Source: Aplectana chamaeleonis
Taxonomy: Eukaryota > Nematoda > Chromadorea > Rhabditida > Cosmocercidae
Direction of reading: 5' to 3'
Assembly (NCBI GenBank): GCA_029168955.1
Contig: JAPDOI010000122.1
Coordinates: 650,501 to 714,500 of the forward strand
DNA length: 64,000 bases
Below the pieces are notes generated by a model. It was not told the DNA's origin. It was given only the letters and a program-made list of their open reading frames with translations, and ran no database searches. Of the stretch, positions 21,315 through 31,300 are shown in pieces. Position numbers and translations under genes: made by a program. How positions within the stretch are numbered: position 1 is the stretch's first letter; the number at the start of each line of letters is the position of its first letter.

Positions 21315-22215
21315 TGCAAATGCAGGGCGTCATAAAAGGAGTGCAGGACCCCAGTGAGGGTGTGCAAAGAAGTCATAGAAAGTGTGCAGGACCCTAATCG
21401 AGGTGCAGGACGTCACAGAAAGTGCGCACGCCCTAAGAAGGAATGTGCAGGACCCCAGCGGAAGTGTGCAGGACGTCATAGAAAGTGTGGAGGACCCCAG
21501 TGGAGTGTGCAGGGCGTCATGGAAAGTGTGCAGGACCCCAGCGGAAGTGTGCAGGACGTCGTAGAAAGTGTGCAGGACCCCAGTGGAAGTATGCACGACG
21601 TCATAGGAAGTGTGCAGGACCCCGTTGGAAGTGTGCAGGACATCATAGAAAATGTGCAGGTCCCCAGCGGGAGTGTGCAGGACGTCATTGAAAGTGTACA
21701 GGACCCCAAAAGGAAGTGTGCAGGACGTCATAGAAATTGTGCAGGACCCCAGCGGGAGTGTGCAGGACATCGTAGAAAGTGTGGAGAACCCCAGAGGAAG
21801 TGTGCAGGACGTAGAGAAAGTGTGCAGGACCCCGGTGGAAGTGCGCAGGACATCATAGAAAATGTGCAGGTCACCAGCGGGAGTGTGCAGGACGTCATAG
21901 AAATTGTGCAGGACCCCAGCTGGAGTGTGCAGGACATAACAGAAAATGTGCAGGTCCTGAGTAGGAGTGCAGGACGTCATTGAATGTGTGCAGGACCCCA
22001 ACGCGAGTGTGCAGCACGTCACAGATAGTGTGCAGGGACCCAAATGGTAGGGTGCAGGACGTCATAGAGGGTGCGCAGGTCCCCAGTGGGAGTGTGCAGG
22101 ACCCCAGTGGGAGTGTGCAGGGCGTCATAGAAAATGCACAGGTCACGAGGGAGTGTGCAGGTCATCAAAAGTTAGCAGGACCGCAGTGGGAGTGTGCAGG
22201 ACGTTACCAAGAGTG
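21315..22215. repeat. 40-bp minisatellite (GTGTGCAGGACC / GTGTGCAGGACGTCATAG)
   Basis: About 900 bp of alternating half-units, gtgtgcaggaccccagyggra and gtgtgcaggacgtcatagaaa, giving a period near 40 bp with roughly 22 double units. Divergence rises toward both ends. The long open frames on both strands (up to 237 codons, minus, 21,330-22,043) are repeats of the unit and are not regarded as genes. Confidence 0.9.
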
Positions 22216-22677
22216 AAGAATTTGAAAAAGGTTTTTTAAATTTTTAATGCTAAATCTTAACCTTTGTGGAGAAGAAAACAGATTAGAAACATGAATTTTG
22301 AGAAGCGTGCGACGCGTTTCGAGATTGACGCAGAACTCCTGAGACATTTTCTTGCCAGTTTTAGGAAACAAGCAGCAGGTCCACTTCCGCACCTTCTCTG
22401 TTCGCCACTCATTGCAACCGCTCAGTCATTTCGATTCCCTAACTTCCAAAAAATAGTTTTTTATATGTTGCAAGTCTGAGCTTATCAAAATCTGCACCAC
22501 GAAAACATAAACAACCACCTACTAATTTCATTCATTGAGAACAAGGGCATGACGTTGGTGAACTAGGGAAACATATAAAATGAGAATGCGTTTTTCCTTA
22601 TCATGATAGAGACGGTAAGGCGAGATAAATAGCTTGTGAACTCTACAAATTGGAAGAAAGGGCAGTGGGTAGCGACG
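22216..22677. other. No recognisable feature
   Basis: AT-rich, short frames only. Confidence 0.5.
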
Positions 22678-23514
22678 TACTCTGCCAATTCGAGACTTGA
22701 TGCTTCGGCGAAAACGGCCTTTATCACGCTTTGTTATCATAAGGCATCAAATTCACCTTTAGCGCCGTCATGAAAGCTTATCCGCGCAAAGGGTGAATTT
22801 GCTGAGCGGTTGGATATCAGTCAGCGCAAAGCGTGAAAATACCCCCTTCGCTAACATGTTAATGCATATCAGTTGTTGAGCGGCTGGATACCACTCAGCG
22901 CAAAGGGTGAAATTACCGCCGTTGCTGGCATCTCAGAAATTTCTAAACAAATGAAAACATCCCAGCTAAAACATGATAAAACGAATAATCACGTCTCAAT
23001 GTGTTTACTATGAGCACCGCCGGTATAAAAACAGCCTCATCCCACCAGAGTCCTCATTCGGCATTCTGCTGCCGGCCCTGAAAGGTGACTTCGGGTCACT
23101 TCTCCGGAGGCCAGCATAATTTTGCTGCTGGGAGGATACAGTGGGTATCCTCAACGACGGGGACGAGTTACGCCGGGGTCCGCAGAGGGTGGCTCCTCAC
23201 CGCAGACCTCGGTGAAGATTACGCTCATGTTGCGGACAAGGGGGCTTCTTGCTGTGGACCTTCAAATTCGTGAAATTTTCGGGGTAATTCACCCATTTTT
23301 CGGGAGGTTAATTCACCTCATTTTCGGGGTAAATTGACCCTCTCTCGCTGCCAGTTCGCACCATTTTCACGGGAAATTCACCTCATTCTCACCTTCCTAG
23401 CGGCAAATTCACCCATACAGTGAATTTAGCGCGGCAAATTAAGACTTCATGCCGACTTGTACATGAGCATCAAGTCTCTTTTGCTGCGGCATCAAGTCTC
23501 GAATTGGCAGAGTA
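22678..23514. mobile_element. 837-bp foldback element with perfect 26-bp inverted repeats
   Basis: 22,678-22,703 is the exact reverse complement of 23,489-23,514 (core gcatcaagtctcgaattggc). The inner left side has two to three direct copies of gagcggytggataycartcagcgcaaag (22,795-22,910), and the inner right side has several attcacc/ggtgaat and ttttcgggg motifs (23,270-23,440). The centre (23,010-23,240) is G+C-rich. No transposase. Confidence 0.7.
23019..23060 (+). promoter_or_regulatory. Possible core promoter (TATA box plus initiator)
   Basis: ggtataaaaacag at about 23,019-23,031 is followed by a TCATTC initiator-like motif at about 23,053, at about the usual 25-30 bp distance. It lies inside the foldback element and precedes a G+C-rich stretch with no convincing ORF. 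The arrangement resembles promoters of LTRs or of small structured transcripts. Only sequence pattern supports it. Confidence 0.3.
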
Positions 23515-25159
23515 AGGGAAGGAAGTGCAGAAGGGGTTGGGAATTTTATGCCGGTAGCAACCGACGATTTACTGCTGGCTTCTTATGTTTTGCTTTTTGA
23601 TCCCACATTGTGATACCCCCACGGCCTGCTGTAAATGTACGGCACCCTGCTCTGCTCAGGAGAGTCCATACTTACGTACAGCAACTTTCGGTTAGACGGA
23701 AGTCAGTCACCACCGTTCTAACTAACTAATCCGTCTCAGGCAGTTGGCTCACGCAAAAGTTTCTGTGAGCGAAAACTTCGCTAGGTCTCGCTAGTAACTG
23801 ATATGATATAAGCCCACATTTTCATTTTCGTGGATGAATCATTTGATTTTCTTGAGGGCCCCCCCCCAAACAGTTTCAATCCAATCTTTCTAACTCCGGA
23901 ATTTCGTCAGCAAATGTGTATTTCTCACTGGAATTCCCATCGACCACAGGCCAAAACATGACAAATTTCTGCTATGATGACCGTCTGTTCAGTCCAAGAT
24001 GGGGCATTTTGAGGAGGAAATGTGCAATTTCCGATGAATTTCTGGAGTTTAATCCACTCGTTTGTAACACGACTGTATGGAACGTGTTAAGAGCAATTCA
24101 AAAATCACTTCAAAACTGAAACAGGACTACTTTGTAGCAAGTTTCGAGCGCAAAAAGAGCCGCAAAACGCCGCTTTTGCAGGAGACTTGCTCCATCCTGT
24201 ACAAATATCTTTTTTTTTCAATCCGATCGCTCCATGTACAGCCTCTCTTCCTCATTTTGAGCCGATCGAAGTATGGCTTACCGGGCTTATCATGTCGAAC
24301 TCTCTATACCACTATTATATCTGGCCACGATCGACCGCTCCGCTGCTTGCTTCGCCCGGACTCATATGAGCGAGAGAAGCCATAAAGTCTCTCCGACTTT
24401 ACGTATTGGTAGATTGTAACAACATGAATCCCGTTAATATGAGTTTGTGAACGAAACATCAGTTTTCAAAGCTGCGTTCTTAACCCTTTACAACATATTC
24501 TTAGCTTTTGTAAAACGATGGCTTGACAACAACCTCACCCCTTCAAAAAGTGAACAGAGCATAGAAAACGGATAATGATTACATGCCGCCGAAATATATA
24601 TTCGCGAGAAATCAACCGCAACCAAAGGCTTTGGAGTTTACTGTGCATCACAAGATGCAGTGTTTCTGCGACCATCGTTTAAAGCAGTAACCCAACATAA
24701 CGGAATAACACTTAATGAAATAAACGAACACATCAAAGTCAAGTGAGAGAGAACGATTGTAAGCTACGCGCGAAATCAATAACACGGTGCAGACGCTGAT
24801 CTTTGAAACGCTAGCTAGATCCTCCTGTAATGTGTTTGAAGCTTGATCGTAGCATGTTCGCTCTACTCGGTATTGCATCTCTCATCGACGTTATGGGGAA
24901 GCAGCGGTCGAAGCATGATTGTTAGTTGTGTACGCCCAGATAACATGCCGGAAACATGTGGAGGGAATTTTATGCTGATCGCATGGTGTTTTGAAACTCC
25001 TGAGTACACGCACCCCAGAATTGGATATCATACTTCGAAAAAATCAAAAAAGAAAAAAATTTATTATAGCAATTTTCCGTTTCAAGCAGATTGCACAAAA
25101 ACGAATCTAGACCAGCATATCTGCGAATTGGTGACAGCGAGTAATGATATCACGTCGAA
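23515..25159. other. Largely unassigned DNA
   Basis: No protein motif, tRNA or repeat with a second copy was recognised. It has a run of nine C at 23,859-23,867 and several frames under 150 codons that look like chance. It could include introns or 3' flank of the exon-like segment at 25,160. Confidence 0.4.
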
Positions 25160-25360
25160 TCACTCGATAATCTCTCCAAGGAGCTTCTTCTTGTATTCTT
25201 CTAATCGGCGAATATGTCTATCGCTTCCGTTTAACAGTGTATGGATACCGTCAACAAGACTTTTCCTCTTCTCTCGGTTTCGCACAGCCTGAAAAAGCTG
25301 CCTGCTAGTGAACCTCAAGAATAAAGGGTAACGCGCGTACACCACCTCACCAAGGTTCGT
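25160..25360 (-). CDS. Possible terminal exon(s) of an unrecognised gene
   Basis: On the minus strand an open segment 25,160-25,288 ends in TGA and encodes 42 residues rich in charged residues (NREKRKSLVDG ... RRLEEYKKKLLGEIIE), a likely helix. It is preceded at 25,289-25,350 by a 62-bp stretch that starts GTGAGG and ends TTTTTCAG, the size and acceptor sequence of a typical nematode intron. An upstream exon would end ...GTACGAACCTTG and join in frame (phase 0). The frame before it closes within 30 bp unless another acceptor (ttactattag) is used. I do not recognise the protein. It could be a real last exon, a decayed gene piece or chance. Confidence 0.3.
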   Translation of the reverse strand, partial: TNLGEVVYARYPLFLRFTSRQLFQAVRNREKRKSLVDGIHTLLNGSDRHIRRLEEYKKKLLGEIIE

Positions 25361-25399
25361 ACAGCATTTGTTATTCCTTACTAATAGTAAGAACAAGAA

Positions 25400-25860
25400 A
25401 CCAGTTTCGAAGCAAAGTAAGAGGATAATGATTTTGGAACCCCGGATAACGCTTAATTTTTGTAACGGTTAATGAGAGGCAGAACGAGATAAAATGTAGA
25501 GTGGGGAACAATATTTAGCTTTTCATAAATCATAGAAGGAAAAATCGCCTGTACTCGCCCCAGGATGAGATGGGTGTGAGACGTAACCTGATTTCAAGCG
25601 AAAGCCCAAGTTACGGGACGGTCGATTTTTATGGAATGAGAGAACTCAAAAATCTCATACAAACTTTAAAGCTAACAATTTGAAAGCTTCTCTCTGAGGG
25701 TAAGATTTCGTTTTGGTAAAGGGGAATTTTCAATCTACGTTAAACACAAATGTTTGCTGTGATTAGGAGTCATTTTTTTATTGTTGAATATTTTAAAGTA
25801 AAATCGTGAAGTACGTAAGTAGTAAAAAAACAGTCGACATCAAATGAGTCAAAAACTCGC
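25400..25860. other. No recognisable feature
   Basis: AT-rich. If the exon-like segment downstream is real, 5' exons could be sought here on the minus strand, but none was seen. Confidence 0.4.
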
Positions 25861-25864
25861 TCAT

Positions 25865-26185
25865 TCGAATTTTCACGAAGTCGAGTTATTATGTGAGATA
25901 CTCGATTATTCGAAAAACTTATAAAATCGAGTCAGTGGATAACTCGATTATTCAACATTTTGGAAAATCGAGTTAGTCGAAAACTCGATTAATTGAAAAC
26001 CTAATAAATCGAGTTAGTCGAAGACTCGATTACTTAATGGAAAATTTTCAAACCCTAGTTAATAGAAAACTTGATTTTTTCCAGAGCTGAAAAGTCGAGT
26101 CGGTCGAAAACTCGATTAATCGCAATTCCAAAATTTCGAGTTAGTCGAAAGCTTGATTATTCGAAACAATTTTCAACTTGTCGAA
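25865..26185. repeat. TCGAGTTAGTCGAAAACTCG array 1
   Basis: About seven irregular units of roughly 44 bp, each with gagttagtcgaaaactcgatta and a ttcgaaa block; each unit is internally palindromic (tcgag...ctcga). Related arrays lie at 26,800-27,115 and 59,020-59,335. Confidence 0.8.
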
Positions 26186-26799
26186 GTATACTGGATACGA
26201 GTTGAATGGCCGATAGATTACTGAAGATCGATAATAATATCGTGACGGTTTCACATTACTCAAAGGCAGCTTTCACGAAAACGCCAATATTTCTGACGGA
26301 AATAGCAAGAATGGATGGTTACTGGAAGGATCCTGCCAAGAAAAAAAAAACGGGGGAAATCGCTGTAGAAGCAAAATACAGGCTACAAAACGGCGAAATT
26401 AAAATGATTCCTACGCATGCTGGTGCGGAGCGGAGGTTAGAGACAGTGAGAAAGCGGAGGGCAGACGGAGTTCGAGACGTCGCATACGCTCGCGCCTCGA
26501 ATGATGTGAATTACGACGTTTTATAGAGGGTACCCGCCGCAAAGGAAGTCGATGAATTCTAATGGGCGTGCTTTCTGGATTTCGTCCCAACGCTCAGGCG
26601 ATACGGGTCGTTTATACTTCCGCCGCGGCGAGGCGAGATGCAATACAGCCATATCGATCAAGTGGTGCCGCCTGGCGGCGCCGCGAGGCGTTTAGAGTTT
26701 TTCAGCTTGGAATCTTCCAACGGCGATGCACGCGGCAGCCGCCTGGGTGCCGTTGCGCCGCCCGGGGAGAGCAGGCGGTATACTTATGTCGAGTCGAGT
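26186..26799. other. Spacer between two TCGA arrays, G+C-richer
   Basis: It begins with gtcgaagtatactgg and ends with cggtatacttatgtcgag, so short inverted gtatac-containing motifs face each other across it; the pair may be the ends of an element whose flanks are the arrays. A 106-codon frame (26,206-26,526, plus) has no recognisable domain. A G+C-rich patch with ccgccgcgg and ccgcctggcggcgcc motifs occupies 26,615-26,775. Confidence 0.35.
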
Positions 26800-27115
26800 C
26801 ATCGAGTCCTGGTATCGACTGAAACAGTCGACATCGAGTCATTCGACTACTCGATTATTCGAAATTTTGAAAAATCGAATTAGTCGAAAACTCGATTATT
26901 CGAAATTTTGAAAAATCGACTTAGTCGAAAACTCGATTATTCGAAATTTTGAAAAATCGACTTAGTCGAAAACTCGATTATTCGAAATTTTGAAAAATCG
27001 ACTTAGTCGAAGACTCGATTATTCGAAATTTTGGAATTTCGAGTTAGTCGATGACTCGATTATTCGATAGACCCTAATAGTCGAATGAACTCGATAGTCG
27101 ACTGTTTCGAGTCAA
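26800..27115. repeat. TCGAGTTAGTCGAAAACTCG array 2
   Basis: About six units, several nearly identical (ttattcgaaattttgaaaaa repeated at close to 44-bp intervals), so this is the most homogeneous of the three arrays. Confidence 0.85.
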
Positions 27116-27394
27116 AAAAGTCACCGTCAGGTAAATTACTTCATGCAGTTAACCGAAACTGAGCCACCAGTTTTCGAAGACGTAGTCTCCAAGGGAGATT
27201 TTCGCTTGCTCACTTATGCTGTGATCCCTCTGAGTTGCAATCCTCCCCAATAATGAAATTTGTTCGGTTTTCGTAAGATTTGGAATTTTGTCTTTGAAAT
27301 TTACTAACGGACATTAAAAAATAAGTGTTGGTTCCAACAGTCCTACTCTGACAAGGGAACCACTTTTAGTCTGCGTGGTCATTCCATATGAAAT
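27116..27394. other. No recognisable feature
   Basis: Non-repetitive within this window, no ORF of note. Confidence 0.4.
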
Positions 27395-27850
27395 GTATGG
27401 TACTTTTCCAGAACTATTTTGAGCGTTTTCGAAAGCTTGGCGACCAGGCAAGGGTACCCACTCATGGAATTTTTTGAGGTGCTCTGAAAAAAAGTTTCGT
27501 ATTTTGCTCAACACTTGTATGTAGAGGTGGTCTAAGGTGCTGAACACGAATCTGGGGTCCGTTTGTCAAAATTCGGAGGTATACTATAGGTTGCGATATG
27601 TGCCATGCTATTGAGGAGGGAAAATTCACCTTAATAATTCGAAAACCGATAAATGATTATCGAAGTCGTATTCAGCTCCCCGGATAACCCCCAGGAACAA
27701 ATGCTGAGTCGAATCGCCTCCGTTCCGCGAAAGTCTGACTAAATTGCCGTATACCCGCCGTAATCTACCGTACTCTGTCAGAAATCGTCAACTGGATCTT
27801 AGGTTCGTGTTAAAAACTCCAAAGCACCCTTCGAAAAACAATATGAGCCA
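27395..27850. repeat. Dispersed repeat J, copy 1
   Basis: Ordered blocks of similarity to 61,360-61,790: gggtacccatcaaggaattt-type, ttgtatgtag, ctgaacacgaatctgg, aattcggaggtata(c)t, taataattcgaaaa, and ccgtaatctaccgta. No ORF. An additional short piece (gcgctgaacacgaacctggg) lies at about 61,900. Confidence 0.6.
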
Positions 27851-28057
27851 CATCTCTTGTAGAAATCGGCGAATCTCAGAAGGCGCGTTCTGCCCTTGAA
27901 GATTTTACAGGCTGTGAAGCTTTGAACGAAGCAAGTCGTAGACTTCGGAGTCGTAGACAGTCGTAAACAAGTAAACCCCAGATTCGCCCCAAATAACCGA
28001 CCTGGGAGGATTTCAGGTCAAATCTGGAACACTTTTATAAACGCTTTCAGAGCCCTC

Positions 28058-28245
28058 TATCCTTACATATAATAATCGGCGTGGTGGTGTGTCTGACCGA
28101 GTGTCTGGCACGTATGACCGACGTCTGTCTGACCGGGTTTCAAATTTCCCGCAATTTTCAACCCTATCACTCAGAGCACGTTATTGTTTCAGTACATCGA
28201 GAAGGTGGAGGAATATGAGTGGGGCTTAGGAGCGCGCACATCATT
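28058..28245. repeat. Leader repeat L1, immediately upstream of the satellite
   Basis: Begins tccttacataataat-like (tccttacatataataatcgg), then cgtggtggtgtgtctgaccg, tttcaaatttcccgcaattt, agagcacgttattg and aggagcgcgcacatcattaa. Close copies start at about 53,591 and 55,817, and decayed copies at 54,020, 54,193 and 6,660. In every good copy it is followed by a tandem array. Confidence 0.75.
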
Positions 28246-28394
28246 AAGATCGTGGTGGGACCACCCTGGCTGTTGCATATTGAGTCCTTTAAACTTGAAT
28301 CGTTACTGATCGTGGTGGGACCATCCTTGGCGTTGCATATTGGGTCCTTTAAACTTTGTTAGTAACGGATCATGGTGGGACCATCGTAACTGTT
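28246..28394. repeat. 58-60-bp minisatellite, three units
   Basis: gatcgtggtgggaccaYcc...gcatattgagtcctttaaac at about 28,249, 28,309 and 28,368. The same unit makes the long array at 56,005-57,410. The third unit runs directly into the 115-bp satellite (caccatcgtaactgttgaatcgac). Confidence 0.8.
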
Positions 28395-31300
28395 GAATCG
28401 ACGCGTACAACATGTGCGGAGCCCAGAGACATCCAAGAAGTACTTTGTGACAGTAGGCGGGGCTTCGGGTCCATCGCGTAAAACGACACGGAAAGTGCGC
28501 GGTACTTCGGAATCGACGCGTACAACATGTGGGGCCCAGACAACCATGAAGTACGTAGTAAAAGTGGGCGGGGCTTCGGGTCCATCGCGTAAAAGACACG
28601 GAAAGTGCGCGGTACTTCGGAATCGACGCGTACAACATGTGCGGGGCCCAGAGACATCCAAGAAGTACTTTGTGAAAGTAGGCGGGGCTTCAGGTTCATC
28701 GCGTAAAACGACACGGAAAGTGCGCGCGACTTCGGAATCGACGCGTAAAACATGTGCGGGGCTCAGAGAAAACCAAGGAGTACTTTGTGAAAGTAGGCGG
28801 GGCTTCAGGTTCATAGCGTAAAACGACACGGAAAGTGCGCGCGACTTCGGAATCGACGCGTAAAACATGTGCGGGGCTCAGAGAAAACCAAGAAGTACTT
28901 TGTGAAAGTGGGCGGGGCTTCGGGTCCATCGCGTAAAACGACACGGAAAGTTCGTGGGACTTCGGAATCGACGCGTACAACAAGTGCGGGGCTCAGGGAC
29001 AACCAAGAAACACTTTGTGATAGTTGGCGGGGCTTCGGGTCCATCGCGTAAAACGACACGGAAAGTGCGCGGGACTTCGGAATCCACGCGTAAAACATGT
29101 GCGGGGCTCAGAGACAACCAAGAAGTATTTTGTGAAAGTGGGCGAAGCTTCGGGTCCATCGCGTAAAACGACACGGAAAGTTCGTGGGACTTCGGAATCG
29201 ACGCGTACAACAAGTGCGGGGCTCAGGGACAACCAAGAAACACTTTGTGATAGTGGGCGGGGCTTCGGGTCCATCGCGTAAAACGACACGGAAAGTGCGC
29301 GGGACTTCGGAAACGGCGCGTAAAACATGTGCGGGGCTCAGAGAAAACCAAGAAGTACTTTGTGAGTGGGCGGGGCTTCGGGTCTATCGCGTAAAACGAC
29401 ACGTAACGTGCGCGGGACTTGGAAATCGACGCGTAAAACATGTGCGGGGCTCAGAGAAAACCAAGAAGTACTTTGTGAAAGTGGGCGGGGCTTCGTGTCT
29501 ATCGCGTAAAACGACACGGAAAGTGCGCGGGACTTGGGAATCGACGCGCACAATGTGTGCGGGGCTCAGAGAAAACCAAGAAGTATTTTGTGAAAGTGGG
29601 CGGGGCTCCGGGTCCATCGCGTAAAACGACTCGGAAAGCTCGCGGGACTTGGGAATCGACGCGTACAACATGTGCGGGGCTCAGAGACATCCGAGAAGTA
29701 CTTTGTGAAAGTGGGCGGGGCTTCGGGTCCATCGCGTAAAACGACACGGAAAGTGCGCGGGACTTCGGAATCGACGCGTAAAACATGTGCGGGGCTCAGA
29801 GAAAACCAAGAAGTACTTTGTGAAAGTGGGCGGGGCTTCGGGTCTATCGCGTAAAACGACACGGAAAGTGCGCGGGACTTGGGAATCGACGCGTAAAACA
29901 TGTGCGGGGCTCAGAGAAAACCAAGAAGTAGTTTGTGAAGGTGGGCGAGGCTTCGGGTCCATCGCGTAAAACAACACGAAAAGTGAGCGGGACTTCGGAA
30001 TCGACGCGTACAACATGTGCGGGGCTCAGAGACATCCAAGAAGTACTTTGTAAAAGGGGCGGGGTTCGGGTCTATCGCGTAAAACGACACGGAAAGTGCG
30101 CGGGACTTCGGAATCGACGCGTAAAACATGTGCGGGGCTCAGAGACATCCGAGAAGTACTTTGTGAAAATGGGCGGGGCTTCGGGTCCATAGCGTAAAAC
30201 GACACGGAAAGTTCGTGGGACTTCGGAATCGACGCGTACAACAAGTGCGGGGCTCAGGGACAACCAAGAAACACTTTGTGATAGTTGGCGGGGCTTCGGT
30301 TCTATCGCGTAAAACGACACGGAAAGTTCGCGGGACTTCGGAATCGACGCGTAAAACATGTGCGGGGCTCAGAGACATCCGAGAAACACTTTGTGATAGT
30401 TGGCGGGGCTTCGGGTCCATCGCGTAAAACGACACGGAAAGTGCGCGGGACTTCGGAATCGACGCGTAAAACATGTGCGGGGCTCAGGGACAACCAAGAA
30501 ACACTTTGTGATAGTTGGCGGGGCTTCGGGTCCATCGCGTAAAACGACACGGAAAGTGCGCGGGACTTCGGAATCGACGCGTAAAACATGTGCGGGGCTC
30601 AGAGAAAACCAAGAAGTACTTTGTGAAAGTGGGCGGGGCTTCGGGTCCATCGCGTAAAACGACACGGAGAGTGCGCGGGACTTGGAAATCGACGCGTAAA
30701 ACATGTTCTGGGGTCAGAGAAAACCAAGAAGTACTTTGTGAAAGTGGGCGGGGCTTCGGGTCAATCGCGTAAAACGACACGGAAAGATCGTGGGACTTCG
30801 GAATCGACGCGAACAACAAGTGCGGGGCTCAGGGACAACCAAGAAACACTTTGTGAAAGTGGGTGGGGCTTCGGTTCTATCGCGTAAAACGACACGGAAA
30901 GTTCGCGGGACTTCGGAATCGACGCGTAAAACATGTGCGGGGCTCAGAGACATCCGAGAAGTACTTTGTGAAAGTGGGTGGGGCTTCGGGTCCATCGCGT
31001 AAAACGACACGGAAAGTTCGTGGGACTTCGGAATCGACGCGTACAACAAGTGCGGGGCTCAGGGACAACCAAGAAACACTTTGTGATAGTTGGCGGGGCT
31101 TCGGGTCCATCGCGTAAAACGACACGGAAAGTGCGCGGGACTTCGGAATCGACGCGTACAACATATGCGGGGCTCAGAGACATCCAAGAAGTACTTTGTG
31201 AAAGTGGGTGGGGCTTCGGTTCTATCGCGTAAAACGACACGGAAAGTTCGCGGGACTTCGGAATCGACGCGTAAAACATGTGCGGGGCTCATAGAAAACC

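Noticed and set aside
21330..22043. 237-codon minus-strand and 209-codon plus-strand frames resembling a repetitive protein
   Set aside because: Both strands are open at the same time across a 40-bp minisatellite. The encoded repeats follow the DNA unit, with no signal sequence or flanking exon structure.
26206..26526. 106-codon plus-strand frame (MADRLLKIDNN...)
   Set aside because: No domain, splice context or homologue recognised, and it lies between two TCGA arrays. Kept only as a note in the spacer entry.
28058..28245. Leader as an LTR or as a rDNA spacer
   Set aside because: It has no TG...CA ends, no primer-binding site and no polypurine tract near it, and no rRNA sequence occurs in the window.
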